Source: Ceratotherium simum simum
Taxonomy: Eukaryota; Chordata; Mammalia; Perissodactyla; Rhinocerotidae
Assembly (NCBI RefSeq): GCF_000283155.1
Contig: NW_004454229.1
Location: 6,430,272 to 6,494,271 of the forward strand
Direction of reading: 5' to 3'
DNA: 64,000 nucleotides
Shown: one piece after another, positions 1 to 12,327 of the stretch
How positions within the stretch are numbered: the first letter of the stretch is position 1
How the letters are laid out: the number at the start of each line of letters is the position of its first letter
Program-made: the position numbers and the translations under genes
Notes under the pieces: model-generated
Told to the model about the DNA's origin: nothing
Seen by the model: only the letters and a program-made list of their open reading frames with translations
The model's database searches: none

Positions 1-549
1 GATATATTCATCAAATGAATGAAAATGACAAAGTCAAACAAGATTTTCTCCATGGCTCTTTCTAACTCTCTGTATTCCTGTTTCTGGCCTTTCTCTGTTC
101 CTTCGGTCTTTGTCCCCTGGCCTGTAACGGGGTGCTTTTCCGTAAAGCTCAGACCTCAGTCTTTTGCTGCTGCTTTAGAGTAATTAGCTAGAGAGCTTGT
201 CCACTTCTCCAGCCTGAGGCCTTAATTCAGACAGCTCGTGGGTATGCATCTCCTGTCTTGAACCATTTTTGAATCTTAGATTTTTGGAAGTGTTGTTCTA
301 ATTTACATGCCTACCATTTTTTAAAAATCGTACTGATCTAATAAATAAAAATAGCATCTTGTTTTCATTTGCTGCATGGAATGAATTGTTTTCTATGTGT
401 TTATTGGCACTTTGTGCTTTTTTTGTAAATTGTGTTCTTTGTCCACTTACTATTGAGATCTTATAATTTTTGTTATCTGTTTCTGAGTTTTATAAATGTC
501 AATGTCATAGCACTTTTAAATCCATTTAGCTACCTCAATTTGTAAACAA

Positions 550-650
550 GGAAACTCAGACCCAGAGGGATGAAGTGACTTACCCAGGGCCACGTAGTGA
601 GTTAGCAGCAGAGATGTAATGGGAACCCAGGTCTCCTGGGGCAGTGTTCT
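550..650 (-). repeat. MIR fragment
   Basis: The text runs GGAAACTCAGACCCAGAGGG, then a TGACTTACCCAGGGCCAC-type stretch, which is reverse-complement MIR core. Boundaries are approximate. Confidence 0.6.
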
Positions 651-839
651 TTCTTGGTTAGCAGACTGCCATTGTGCCCTGGACCCCAGCCGTATGTGCC
701 TTTATTTTATTGGACCATCTCTATGGGTTCTGCCATCTGCTCAAACTCACCTCTTTTAAGTCAGAATTTAGTGCCTTTTCTTGTGTCCCTCAAATGCGAG
801 TTTTCTCCTAATATTCCCATTTTAGTCAGTGTCCCTAGC

Positions 840-1255
840 GTTTTGGTCTGACATAAACTCTTTAGGTGGAAATGTCCAGCAGGCAGTTCAGGATGTAGGA
901 TTGAAGCTCAAATGAGAGATTTAGACTAAAAATACATATTTGGAAGTCATTTGCCTGGAAGCATTTGCTTAAAATCACTTAAGTGGTTAAATTCTCTGAG
1001 AAAAAGAAAAGCTGAAGAGCTGAAGGATTGAACCTGGGAGAATATCGATGGTGGGGAAGTGGGAGGAGGAGGAGGAGCCAGTGACGAGGCAGAGAGAGTG
1101 CGTTAGAGAGAGAGGAAGAGGGCCAGGACAGTATGGTGACATGCAGGCCGAGGAGGAGAGTGGTTTAAGAGGCAGGGCAAGTAAGTGGCCTTACTGTTCT
1201 CAGTGGCCTGGGAAGTTGAGGGCCAGCTGGGCAAAAGCCTTTGGACCTGGCACTT
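840..1255 (-). repeat. L2 LINE fossil
   Basis: It shares the module found at 5.2-5.5 kb (a GTCCAG[CT]AGG-type motif, then ATTTGGAAGTCAT, then GAGGAAGAGGGCCAGGACAG), so it is one more copy of the same old LINE in reverse. The L2 name comes from better preserved copies. Confidence 0.5.
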
Positions 1256-1494
1256 AATGGGCCGTGTGACTGGTTACCTTTATTATAAGGGAAACCATTG
1301 GCCAGGGGGTGTGGAGTAAAGGGCTGATGAGGCAGTGAGGTGAGGCCTTGCACTCTCATGCTGGTAAGCAAGCATACTCCACTTCTGCAATACTATAGAT
1401 GTGAATATTCTGGGAAAAGTTTTATGTCAATCATATTGATCTGGTGTCAGAGATGTCTCATTTTCATTTATGATTGATTAACACAACAAAAAAC

Positions 1495-1650
1495 CCTCTA
1501 CTTACAAAGTGCTCTCACATCTGTGACTTCATTTGATCCATATAACAATTGTGTAAGGTAAATGTTATTATTGTCTCCATTTTACAAATGTGAAAACTGA
1601 GGCTTAGAGAGTTTAAAATAACTTGCCCCAGGTCAGAAAACCAAATAATA
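1495..1650 (-). repeat. MIR fragment
   Basis: CTCCATTTTACAAATGTGAA, then AACTGAGGCTTAGAGAG and ACTTGCCCCAGGTCA, is the reversed MIR core. Confidence 0.65.
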
Positions 1651-1657
1651 AACAAAG

Positions 1658-1983
1658 CTGAGGTGTCCTTTTTTTTTTTTTTTTTTTTTGAGGAAGATCA
1701 GCCCTGAGCTAACATCCATGCTAATCCTCCTCTCTTTGCTGAGGAAGACCGGCTCTGAGCTAACATCTATTGCCAATCCTCCTCCTTTTTTTTCCCCCAA
1801 AGCCCCAGTAGATAGTTGTATGTCATAGTTGCACATCCTTCTAGTTGCTGTATGTGGGACGCAGCCTCAGCATGGCCAGAGAAGCGGTGCGTCGTTGTGC
1901 GCCCGGGATCCGAACCCAGGCCACCAGTAGCAGAGTGCGCGCACTTAACCGCTAAGCCACGGGGCTGGCCCTGAGGTGTCCTT
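1658..1983 (-). mobile_element. ERE SINE (full length) with 13 bp TSD
   Basis: This reverse-oriented element runs from a poly-T tail through CCCCCAAAGCCCCAGTAGAT to the GGGGCTGGCCC head. It is bounded by identical CTGAGGTGTCCTT copies at 1658-1670 and 1971-1983. It includes the extended tail module with GCTAACATC repeats. Confidence 0.93.
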
Positions 1984-2299
1984 ATGCCTTGTTATGCCAC
2001 CTCCTGAAACCTAAAGATGCACCTTTGTCCTTGGCAAGCTCTTACTTGTCCCTCAAAACCGAGATAAAACATAATCTTGACCTAGATAAAACATAATCTT
2101 CTATGTGAAGCTAAAATTTTTGTTGAATGAATACATGAGTTAGTGAGTGAGTGAGTGAATGAATGCGTGTGTGATTTTACTTGCCCAAGGTCATGGGACA
2201 AGTTAGTGGCAAGGACCTTTCAAATGCCCTTCTGTTCTCAAGTTGCCCCATAGCTTCCCATTGCTTCAGCAATCCTAACTACTCATAAGTTCCTATATT

Positions 2300-2791
2300 C
2301 ATTTTCTATAAATAATGCCATAACAAATTGCCACAAAATTAGTGGTTGAAAACAACACAGATTTATTATCCTACAGTTCAGTACGTCGAAAGTTTGGTAT
2401 GGGTCTCAATGAGCTAAAATCAAGGTGTTGGCAGGGCTATGTTCCTTTCTGGAGACTCTAGGGGAGAATCTGTTTCCTTGCCTTTTTCAGTTTCTAGAAG
2501 CCACCTACATTCCATGGCTTGTGGTTCCTTCCTCCATCTTCAGAACTAGCAATGGTGGGTCAGATTCTTCTCACACCTTGTCTCTCTGACCCACCCTTCT
2601 GTCTCTTCTACATTTAAGAACTCATGTGATTAGATTGGGCTCACCCCGATAATCCAGGCTAACCTCCCCATCTCAGGGTCCTTAACCTTGATCACATCTG
2701 CCAAGTCCCTTTTCCACATAAGGTAACGTATTCACAGGCTCTGAGAATTAGGCCATGCATATCTTTGGGGACCATTATTTTGCCTATCACA
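2300..2791 (-). mobile_element. MLT1-type (ERVL-MaLR) LTR
   Basis: The order of motifs is that of a reversed MLT1 LTR: CATAACAAATTGCCACAAA, ACAACACAGATTTATT, AATCAAGGTGTTGGCAGGGC, TCTAGGGGAGAATC, then CACATCTGCCAAGTCCC. It is a solitary LTR with no internal sequence seen. Confidence 0.75.
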
Positions 2792-2989
2792 GCCCTCAAA
2801 TTACGCCAGGCTCTTTCAACTTCTTTGCTATTATTCACTCTACTTGTGTGAGTCTTGTCTCCTTGAGTCATTGTCATGACTCAGGACAAGAACTGCCAGC
2901 TGAGTTGACTCCTCTGTCCTTACAGTCCTCCCTGGGGTTCCCCCTTCAATATTGTCCTAGGACCTCTAACACTGTCGTGCATTTGTTTT

Positions 2990-3130
2990 TGTTTAGGTGT
3001 CTTCTCCTGTGCCTAGACCTACCTGGAGCTCCCTGAGTACAGCGCTGTGTCTCGCTCAACATTCTGTCCCAGGGTCTAGCACAGGGCCTGGTACATACCT
3101 AGTGTTTGGTAACGTTTGTCAAATGAGCAA
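2990..3130 (+). repeat. L2 3' end
   Basis: GTCTAGCACAGGGCCTGGTA, then a T-rich GTTTGTCAAATGA tail, is the usual 3' end of L2 in forward orientation. Confidence 0.55.
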
Positions 3131-3419
3131 AAGAATGCTTCCTGCAGGGAATTTGTCTTAACAGTGTGCTGGGAGGCAGAAACCCTTAAACCTACCCTTA
3201 AACCCAGGGGACTTGACCTAGATCGTAAGACCAGCCGGTGGCACTGCTTGCTTTAAAACATAAACTTCATGGAGCAAATAATGACTTTTTGCAGATCATT
3301 AACTTCCTTGATGTAGCTACTGACCAACTTGTGACCTTGGGGAAAGGTCATGGAGCCTCATTTTTTTCATCTGAATCAGGAGGAGATCGGATTGTGTGAT
3401 CACCAGAGACAATGGCGTA

Positions 3420-3620
3420 GGGTTAACCCCTGAGCTCTGGAGCCAGCCTGCCTACGTTTGAAGCCTGGCCCTGCCTCTTACTTGCCATGCACGAGTTACT
3501 TAGCTTCTTAGTTCCTCAGGTTCTTTACCTGTAAAGTGGAGAATCATAATAGCACCTACCTCAGAGGGCTATCCTGAGGAGTCAATGAGTTAAGGTATGT
3601 AAGGCATTTAGCACAGTGGC
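3420..3620 (+). repeat. MIR SINE
   Basis: The segment from GAGCTCTGGAGCCAGCCTGC through CTTACTTGCCATGCACGAGT to the AGTGGAGAATCATAATAGCA tail follows MIR order. Confidence 0.7.
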
Positions 3621-4089
3621 TTACTAATAATTGTTGTCATGAAATTCCCTTTGTGATCTAAAATTTATGATTTTGTCTTTTTTCTAGAAGGTTCCCTAGA
3701 CCCCTCTCTTCTCTTTTCCTGCCCCAGATCTTTCCTGCCTTTCCTGCTGTCAGTCTTCCTGCTGCCACCCACTGCTAACAAATCTTGCATCCCCCTGGGC
3801 ACCCTTACAGCCCTACCTTTCCTGGGATGGTTTTGCTGGTGTTGGCAGAGCCGCCTGACCAGTCTGGGTGGGGCTCCTGTGGGAGGATCTGTGGAGTATA
3901 CTGCCCCCCACAGGCCAAAAACAGTGATTCCACCACCCTGGCCTGAGAGGCAAAGCCTTTTGCCCTTTGGCCACCTCTCAGGACCTGTGCTCTTCTGATT
4001 TGGGAATATCAAGGTGAACAACATTATCTCAACAGAGCTTGATTGAACACTCCCTGTGTGCAGTCCCTAATAACAGAGAAGTACAGGGT

Positions 4090-4275
4090 ATTAGGGGTTA
4101 AGTGTGCAGGACCTGGAGTCAGGCTGCTTGTGTTCAAATCCTCGCTTCCACACTTAACTGGCTGTGAGACCGTGGGCAAGTTACTTTGCTGAGCTTCACT
4201 TTTTCATCTGTAAAAAGAGATATAATAATAATATTTAACTCACTGTTTTGTTATAAAAATTAAATGAGATAATTC
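4090..4275 (+). repeat. MIR SINE
   Basis: CTGGAGTCAGGCTGCTTGTG, then AACTGGCTGTGAGACCGTGG, then a CATCTGTAAAAAG tail: MIR in forward orientation. Confidence 0.75.
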
Positions 4276-4494
4276 AAGTGAAATCTGGAGTAGTAAGCAG
4301 GAAGAATTCTTAGCAATGGGTAGGAATTAGAAACTTTTCATTTCCCCAGCACCTTTGGATTCAGTTCTTTACGGTTTAGTTCCATTATTTTGTTTGCAGT
4401 CGTATGATTTTCCCAATCAACTGCATCCATATTCAAATGTCGGTACAAAAGCAATTTGAAAGCCAAATGTAAATGGTTTTTTATTTAACTGTTT

Positions 4495-5660
4495 AATTCA
4501 GTTCAGCAAACATTTATTGATTGTTCTGTGCTAGGCACTATGCCAGGAGCAGGGAATATAACTTGGAGTAAGATGTGGAGTTCTACCCTCAAGATGTTTA
4601 CAGTTTAGAGGGGAAAGCGGACATTTAAACATTCTAGGCAGAGGGAACAGTGTGAGCTAAGGCACAGAAACATAAGAAGGCCAGATAGCCTGACTCAAAA
4701 CAAGGACGTGTAAGCTGCTGTCTATGGCTAGAACTTAGCGCGTGGAGGCTTGGGGTAGGAGGGCTGGGGGTGAAGGGAGGGAGGAAAGAGGACGACATGG
4801 TGAGAAGTAAGGCAAAGAGGTTCCAGGTCACTGAGAGCTTGAATGCTATACTTAGAAATTAATTTGAGGGCAGTGGAGGGAGCCATTGAAGGGCTTTTGG
4901 TACGGGAATGATGTGATCAAATTGTGTTTTAAAAGGGTTATTTTGACTGTAGTATAGAGGATGAATTGGAGAAGGCCAGACTGGGGACAAAGATTGGTTG
5001 TAAATCACTGCAGTAGACCTTGGAGAGGTGATGGGGACCTGACTCAGGGCAGCAGTGAGGATGGAGACGGAGGTGAGGAGGAAAAGGAAAAGGTATAAGA
5101 AATGTTCAGGAGCCTGAAATGATGGGTGAATGGTGGTGCCATCGTGTGCCAAGAAATACAGGAGGAGGGACTGAGGGGGATAATAATGAGTTCCGTTTTT
5201 CCATTTTTAGAAATGTTGATTTAGAGGTGCTTGCAAAATAAGCAAGTGGAGATGTCCAGTAGGGACTGGATATTTGGGTCGTGCTCACTGGGAGCCTTGG
5301 GGCTCGACATGCGTGTTGGGGAGTCATCTGCCTGCAGAGGGAAGTTGGACCACAGGAGTGGGTAAGATTACTCGGAGAAAACAGGTGGAGAAGGAAGAGA
5401 AGAGGCCAAGGACAGTGCCCTAGCGGGGCTTCACAGATAGTTAAAGGTTGGGCAAGGCATATGCAGCCAGCAGAAGAGGTAGAGAAGGGAGAGGAGAACC
5501 AGTAACAGGTGGTGTCTCAAAAGCAGTAGAAGAGAATGTTTCAGAAGGAAGAAGGCAGCCAAATCAGATGCCAGAGAGGGATCAAGTACCGTCGGGATGG
5601 AGAAGGTCCGTGGGATTCGACAAGTAGGACTCTGAGGGACTCCTGCATCTTCGTTTCTCA
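4495..5660 (-). repeat. L2 LINE fossil (long copy)
   Basis: It opens with the reversed L2 3' end (CAGCAAACATTTATTGATTG, GTGCTAGGCACTATGCCAGG) and continues through CAGAGGGAACAGTGTGAGCT, GGGAGCCATTGAAGGGC and GTGGAGATGTCCAGTAGGG. At about 1.1 kb it is the longest L2 copy here. Confidence 0.7.
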
Positions 5661-5869
5661 TATAGAAAGTTGGATCAACAGTGCCTTTCTTGGAGAGAGA
5701 AAAGGATAAGATGGGGAACACACGAAGGGCAGGTTCTCTATTCCAAAGAACCTGAGTGCCCTTATACTAGAGCAAAGCCAGCACTGTTGGGATCGCTTAC
5801 AGGCTGCGCTGACCCTTGAGATGGTGAGCTGAACTGCACAGAAACTCACAGTCTCACTACTCAGAGGAG

Positions 5870-6220
5870 ACCCCTGTTAATAATTTCATTATAGTCTTGT
5901 AGACTTTTTTTCTCTGCATATAAGCAAATATATATGTGTTTATATGTATACACAAATGTAATTTTAAAACAAATATTGGCTCACTCTGTGTGTGCTTTTC
6001 TAAGACCCTGAATAAAGTAATCATCTTTCCATGTTAATACATATAAAGCCATTACAGTCTTTAATGGCTGCAAAGTATTCATTGAGTGGACTATAATTTA
6101 TTTAATGCATTGGACCCTTAATGATGAACTTATAGGTTGTTTCTAGCTTTTCACTACCACAAACAGTATTGCAATGAGTATTTTTGTACACATATCTTCT
6201 TTGCACAGTTTGGTCGGGTG
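5870..6220. repeat. Old L1-like fragment
   Basis: AT-rich text with GGTTGTTTCTAGCTTTTCAC, then ACAGTATTGCAATGAGTAT, resembles a common L1-associated motif. Family and orientation are not assigned. Confidence 0.4.
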
Positions 6221-6224
6221 GGAT

Positions 6225-6315
6225 GGGTTAAATTCCAGCGACTGTGTCTTACTCATCTCTGTACCCTCAGCACCAGGCATAAAGTAGGTGCTCAGTAAAA
6301 GTATTAAAACACCCT
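6225..6315 (+). repeat. L2 3' end
   Basis: TCTCTGTACCCTCAGCACCA then AAAGTAGGTGCTCAGTAAAA is the L2 terminal signature. Confidence 0.65.
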
Positions 6316-6998
6316 GAATTTAGGTCTTCACGGTCTTGCAGTGTCTCATTTATCTTTGTATTTTTAGTATCTACAACAGTGACCAACAGCACAAAAAATT
6401 GTTTTCTAATGAGTAATCTCAAGAATATTCTACCCAGAACTCTACCCAGAAAAGAAAAGTAGCGAGTAGTGACTTCAGCTTTTAAGTGCCGTGTGGCTCA
6501 GAAGCACCTCACTACGCATTGCCAGCGAGGAAGCCCCTTGAGACGTTTCTAATGAGTGCTCTGCATTCCCCATCCTCCGTCTCCTCCTTGTGATGAGTGT
6601 TGATGCCCTCCTTTCCCTGGGCAGTAGAAAGGCTAGATAAAAATTCTTGATAGATCGTTGGGTAGAGTGAGAAGTTAAAGACTCTTATCTTCCCTTCAAA
6701 ATTACTTGTTTTTCACCTCCAGGATGCTCTTCACAGAACTTTCAAGGAGGACGGTTTCTTGTTCAGCCCCTTGTCACTAGTGCTGAGCATGGTACCTCCT
6801 ACAAAGAGTAGGCCTTCAGTAAATGAGTGGAGAGTAAATGAGTCAAGCAAGCATTGAGCTATGCAGTTGGCATAATCTGAGAAATTTTCTAAATGTTTTG
6901 ACCATTTTCCCAAATTGAAATCCTTTTCCACTTCTTTTTGTTCAATGATGCCTCTTTTATTCTATATTAAACTTTATATATAATAGGGTCTATTTCTG

Positions 6999-7224
6999 AG
7001 CTTCATTTTTATAATTTTATTTATTTATTTTTCCCCCAAAGCCCCAGTAGATAGTTGTATGTCATAGCTGCACATCCTTCTAATTGTTGTATGTGGGACG
7101 CGGCCTCAGCATGGCCGGAGAAGCGGTGTGTCGGTGCGCGCCCGGGATCCAAACCCGGGCTGCCAGCAGCGGAGCCCGCGCACTTAACTGCTAAGCCACA
7201 GGGCCGGCCCTAAGCTTCGTTTTT
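6999..7224 (-). mobile_element. ERE SINE with imperfect TSD
   Basis: A reversed ERE lacking the GCTAACATC tail module, from an ATTTATTT tail to the CACAGGGCCGGCCC head. The flanks AGCTTCATTTTT (6999-7010) and AGCTTCGTTTTT (7213-7224) form a 12 bp TSD with one mismatch. Confidence 0.9.
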
Positions 7225-7574
7225 CATTCCTTTGATCTATCCATCTATTTTTTTGGTGCCAGTCCATATAATTTTAATTGTTGTTTTATAATATGTCCTA
7301 ATATAAGGCTATTTATACCTGATAATTACTCTTTTCCAAAACATTATTTTATACTTTTGCTCATTTATATTTCTAAAATAAGTCTAAAAATATTTGGATG
7401 TATTCTGATAAAAACAGCCTATTGAGATTTTTGATTGAGTTTACATTAAATCTACAAATTAATTTCTATATTAGCATCTTTGTACTAATCTTTCTATCAT
7501 AATATGGTATATTTTCCCCTTTCCTTCAAATTTTCTGTTATATATTTTAGTAAAAATGTGTGTTATTCTATAGG

Positions 7575-8300
7575 TCTCTCATTCCACCAACATTTACCAA
7601 ACACCCACTATCCCAACCCCCACCTCCTGCCACTGTGCTCTCTGCTAGAGATACAGAGATGAATGTGTCACAGCTCTTGCCCTCAAGGAGCTCTCTTTGA
7701 TGGACAAGAGAGACAACTGATCAGATAATTACAACTAATTATAATAATTATTGTGATGAACAGAAGCACAAGGTGCTAAGGAAGCACGGAAGAGAGGTAC
7801 CAACCAAGACTGGGGATATTAAGGAAGACTTCCTGGAGGAAGGGACTCCTGAACTGAGTCTTGAAAGCAGAATAGAGGTTAACCAGATAAAGAGAGGAGA
7901 AAGAGTATTCCAAGCAGACAGAATGTTTCTCAAAAGTAAAGAGACAAGAAAAAATACTGAGTTGTTTTAGGAGCTGCAAGTAGCTGGAGTATAGGATGAC
8001 AGTGGGAAGTAGCTGGAAATGAAGCTAGAAAGTAGGTGGGAGGGTGGCAGATTGTGAAGGGCCTTGTGTGACAAGATAAGAGTTTGGATGTAGGATTGAA
8101 AGATATAAGTGGAGGAGTGAAATGGTCAGATTTCTGTTTGAGAAAAAAAAATCTCTAAAAGAGAAAATAGTTAAGTTAAAGGCCACTTTGGCTGCAGTGT
8201 GGGAAATGGCATTAAGGGGTTCCAAGCTGAGGCAGAGAGGCTAGGCAGGGGGCTGTTGGGGTCATCTGGAGGCAACATGCCCTAAGGTAAGGGCAGTGGT
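7575..8300 (-). repeat. L2 LINE fossil
   Basis: The 3' end signature (CATTTACCAAACACCC, then AGATACAGAGATGAATG) leads into ACTTCCTGGAGGAAGGGACT and later GAAGGGCCTTGTGTGACAAG. This is the same order as the other reversed L2 copies. Confidence 0.65.
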
Positions 8301-8629
8301 AATAGGGATGGAGAAAAAGCATATGTTCCAGAGCTATGAAGGAGATGGGCACACACACAAATAGTGCATGGGCACACTCACACACCCACTCTTGTTCATA
8401 TATTGCTAAGTGGTTTATGGTTCTTACTGGTTTAAGCAGGAGTTTTCCCCTATTGTATTCCGACTGATTATTGCTGACATGAGAAAGCTATTGATTTTTT
8501 AAAAATATGTCTATCTTGTATTCTACTTTTTGAACTTTTAATTTTAAGTGTTTAGTTGATTTCTTTGGCTTTTCTATGTATTTTTATCTAAGTACTTTTG
8601 CATATTGGTATTTTTTGACCCTTCTCTTT

Positions 8630-9235
8630 TTCCATTTTATTATGAAAATCTCCAAACATACACAAAAATAAAGAGAATAGTATAACAAACCCCCATATGC
8701 CCTTCACCCAGATTCAACAGCTATTAAGGTTTTGTCCCACTTACTTCATCTTTCCCGTTTTTGTGTTTTTATGCTGTTACTGAAGTATTTTAAAGCAGAA
8801 TCTCAGACGTCTTGTCATTTCAGCTCTGCATACTTCAGTATACATCTCTAAAAAATATGGATATTTTCTTACGTAACCACAATGCCATTATCAGTCGTAG
8901 CAAAATCAACAATAATTCCTTGGTATACTTTAATATCTAGTATATATTCGTAGTCCTTGTTTATCTCAAAATATCTTTTAATAGTTGGTTTGTTCCAATC
9001 AGGATTTGAATCACACGTCACATTTGGTAGTTTGGTCTCAAAAGACTCTTTAATCTATTAGCAGTCTATAACCTTACTCCCTTTTTAAAAAAATGCCATA
9101 GACTGTTTTTTAAAAAAATGCCGTAGACTGTTGAAGAAACCAGGTCTGTTGTCCTGTAGAATGTCCCACTTTCTGGATTTGTCTTTTTCCTCATACTATA
9201 ATTTAACTTACTGCTCTGCCTCTCGTATTTTCTAT
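8630..9235. repeat. L1 3' UTR-like fossil
   Basis: Successive motifs (CCATATGCCCTTCACCCAGA, CTGCATACTTCAGTATACAT, TGTTCCAATCAGGATT, AGACTCTTTAATCTA) match old L1 3' regions as I recall them. It includes a short AAAAAAATGCC[AG]TAGACTG duplication at about 9083-9131. Confidence 0.55.
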
Positions 9236-9919
9236 AAACTAGAGGTTAACTTTGAATGACTAGTTGGACTCCTGTTCATCTTTTCTGTGGGAGGAGGGTG
9301 CAAGACTACTTCAAAGGTCGGGCTGTGAAGTGCTACCTCTGTCTGATAGTCCCCTCCTAGGGATGCTACGATTGATCAGAGGTTTGACTGATGACAGCTC
9401 ATCCCTCCATTATAAGTTTCCCCATCAACCTTTCATCGAATGAGTTCATCCACTGATGATTGTCACCTGAACGAATTATTTCATCATGGGCTACAAAATT
9501 TTTTAAAATTCTGTCAATTGTTTCACATTTATTAGCTGAATAAAGAACGTTCCCTCAATAACTAGGGCTGTTTGGTTGTCCTGAAATAGAATATATACTA
9601 GAAAGACAAGATAAATGCTTAATTCATTTTCTTCTATTGCAATTTTTGGATTAAGGAGTTGGTGCCTTAGTTGTTCCATTTTAAGCATCTATTGATCATG
9701 CTTCTATTTTATGACTTATTGCATTGGCTAGTCCACTGATTCTCCCCAGTGGTTATCTTGTTATCTCAGCCTTTGAGAAGCGGGTCTTCATTTGCACAAG
9801 AGCCTTTACATCCTTAGGTATGTGAGTGACTTTCTAAGTGCCTCACATCAGTCCATCTGGTCCTGTACTTTTCAGAAGAGGAAAAGTTTTTCCTTTTGGG
9901 TTCTCTTCTCTTGTTCCAG

Positions 9920-10113
9920 GTCACACCGTGAACAAGATGCGACAACACTCAGATTCGGAAGTGGCTTGTCTTGCCAAGGAAGTTTACACTGAGTGGAGAA
10001 CTTTCATTGAAAAGCATTTGGATAGGCCTTCTATTGAAGTCCGAAGTGATACCAAAACTGAGACATTCAGGAAAAACGCCCAGAAATTACTCTCAGAAGC
10101 CTTGGAATTAGAG
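9920..10113 (+). CDS. TCEANC2: TCEANC2 penultimate coding exon (TFIIS N-terminal to central domain)
   Basis: TCEANC2 is a small nuclear protein related to elongation factor TFIIS; its own biochemical role is poorly known. The exon begins after AG at 9918-9919 in phase 1 and ends at GAG before a GTAATG donor, giving 64 full codons. Residues 1-27 (HTVNKM...EWRTF) match the end of the TFIIS N-terminal helical bundle, including the V-x-K-M-R-x-H-S-D run, a LAKE-type helix and the conserved W25. Residues 50-63 ([14 protein letters not shown]) match the first helix of the TFIIS central domain. The next exon continues in phase 0 with MDHLLV. Earlier coding exons lie off the left edge. Identification is from family recognition and closely matches remembered human TCEANC2. 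Confidence 0.93.
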
Positions 10114-10254
10114 GTAATGTCCTAGTTAGAAAGTGATTACTAGATGCTCTTGGTTAAATGAGCCTTGTGCTTTCATAATGAACTTTCATAATCTTAATGC
10201 TGTGGCTTTATTCTAACTGGTTTTTTAAGGGTTCTGGATTTGTAGGCATTCTGG

Positions 10255-10500
10255 GAGACAGTGTTGTAGAGAGTGCAGGCTTGGAACCAGGAAGACCTGG
10301 ATTCAAACCCTGGCTCTAGTACTTACTGGTTGTGATACCTTAGGCAAATTCCTTAACATTTCTGAGGCTTGATTTTTTTATCTGGAAGAGGAGGATTATA
10401 ATTCCTACCACCTAGGATTATTGGAAAGATTAAATGAACCATTTATACAAAGGAATAGTGTAGTGCCTGGTGACTAGAAGTCACTTAATGAATGCTGGTT
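10255..10500 (+). repeat. MIR SINE
   Basis: AACCCTGGCTCTAGTACTTA, then GGTTGTGATACCTTAGGCAA, then AATGAATGCTGGTT: MIR in forward orientation. Confidence 0.7.
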
Positions 10501-11207
10501 CTTTCCCATGTAAAATTCTTTCCCTTCCCACTGAAGCACAAATCCTGGGGTGGACTCTGTTATGAAATATCAGTGGCAAATAAATAGCTACCTACTGAAA
10601 AGACTCTACTCCACCATTTTTTGTCAGTACTCATACCTTTAGCTCTAGGGCATATAATCAGTTGGCTAGACATAATCCCTATCATCTTCATAGCCAACAG
10701 TTCAGATGACGTTAGTGGTTTGAGGTACACATGCTAGAAGAAGGATTTTTGCTTATTAACAATAGTATTAATCATCATCAAACAAATCTCATAAGTCAAT
10801 TAATACTCTAGAAAAATCAGACATATCCATATTTTTTCTTCTTCTCAGGGTATCCCTATTAAAGTATCCTTAAAGAAGAATTAATAGTTATTAGCAAAAG
10901 AAGCAATTTGGAAGTCTGGTTTAAATGCTAGATCTGTTACCGCATTCTCTGGAAAAATATTTTAACCTTTCTATCTCAATTATGCATCCACAAAAGAAAG
11001 GCAAATGGACTTGTGGTATATCATTACTTTTTAAAAATAAAGTTTTTGGTGTTTTAATACAAACTTATGATCAAAAGTAAGAAAAATATAGAAAGGAAAC
11101 ATAAGATCACCACTGAACCTACCACCCAGACATAATCTTCTTAACATTTTGGTGAATTTCCTGTTTAGTAAATTATTACAGCTCTTTAAATGAATGCTGG
11201 GCAAGTT

Positions 11208-11476
11208 ATGATTATCCCAGATTTTTTTTTTTGAGTAAGATTGTTGCCAGTCTTCCTCCTTTTTCTTTTTTCTCCCCAAAACCCTAGTACATAGTTGTGT
11301 ATCATAGTTGTAGAGTTGTAGCTCTTCTGTATGGGACGCCACCTCAGCATGGCTTGATGAGCAGTGAGTAGGTCCATACCCAGGATCCAAACAGGCAAAA
11401 CCCCAGGCCGCCAAAGCGGGACATGTGAACTTAACTGCTTTACCACCAGGCCGGCCCCGATGATTATCCCAGATTT
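11208..11476 (-). mobile_element. Older ERE-type SINE with 17 bp TSD
   Basis: A diverged reversed ERE-like element (CTCCCCAAAACCCTAGTACA ... CCAGGCCGGCCCC) sits between perfect 17 bp copies of ATGATTATCCCAGATTT at 11208-11224 and 11460-11476. Its head differs from the other EREs, implying a different subfamily. Confidence 0.9.
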
Positions 11477-12283
11477 ATTAAGAGCCAATTATATGTCAAA
11501 TGTTCCATAAGATATTTTTATTGATTATTTAAATAACATTGCAGAAAATTGACAATTATTTATATTTGTGCTGTATTTTTAATCTTGATCAATATCACTC
11601 AGTGTCATTTTGTGTATTCTTTTCCATATATCTTTATTTTTTCATGTTTATAATTTTTAATGTCTATTGATAGTTCATTGAATTAATATGCTATAAGTTT
11701 GCTTAACTTTTCCCAAAGGAATCTTTTAAACCCTTGGAAGAAAGAAAGAAATAGGAAGATTGTAAGTCCAATTTTCCAGAGTATCGATTAGCCAACAAAA
11801 CTTGCTATTTGGTATTTTAAATAAAGTTTATTTTTTAAATAAACCAAAATTATTGCAGAAACGTATAGAGTACGGTTATATAAAATGTAGTTAATGTGGT
11901 AGTAAATACCAGTTCCCTGTGGTATCTTTTTAAGTAAATGATAATAATGAAGCTATGCTTGTAAGGATTAATGAGCAGTTTGCCTGCTATATTAAACTCC
12001 ATAATAATTATCCTTTTAGTTTATCCATTAATTATCCTTTAAATGGCACATCAAGTGGTAAGCACTCAAGTGTTACAAAGCAAAGTTAAAAAAGTGATAC
12101 ATTCGTTAGTGCTTTCCAATGTAATTGGAAAAAATATCAGATTAAGCATAGTTGAATGGTTTTGTTCCCAAAGAGTAAATTTTAAAAATTAAAAATATGT
12201 GTCTTACCGTTTTCCTTGGCCAAAAAAAAATCAATCTGTTGTCCTTGCATAAACAGCATTTGATGGTATTTTTATTAGTTTGG

Positions 12284-12327
12284 TATGTCAGAGAAAATAA
12301 ACAGTTATGTCAGAGAAAATAAACAGT
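12284..12327 (+). repeat. Perfect two-copy 22 bp tandem duplication
   Basis: TATGTCAGAG, AAAATAAACAGT forms a 22 bp unit present twice without mismatch (12284-12305 and 12306-12327). Confidence 0.95.

Larger units (their letters stand above)
1..9919 (+). other. TCEANC2: TCEANC2 intron (3' part), no coding exon seen
   Basis: This stretch precedes the first recognisable TCEANC2 exon. No open segment in it resembles the missing N-terminal part of the TFIIS-like domain. It holds old repeats listed separately: MIR and L2 pieces, an MLT1-type LTR at 2.3-2.8 kb, two ERE SINEs (1.67 and 7.0 kb) and an L1 3' fragment at 8.6-9.2 kb. The stretch ends in a pyrimidine-rich acceptor, TTCTCTTGTTCCAG, at 9906-9919. 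Calling it intron is an inference from the phase-1 acceptor and the family's N-terminal residues being absent here. Confidence 0.85.

Noticed and set aside
9838..9919. Upstream ATG extending the TCEANC2 exon
   Set aside because: The preceding residues are intronic and the acceptor TTGTTCCAG at the family-conserved boundary is clear.
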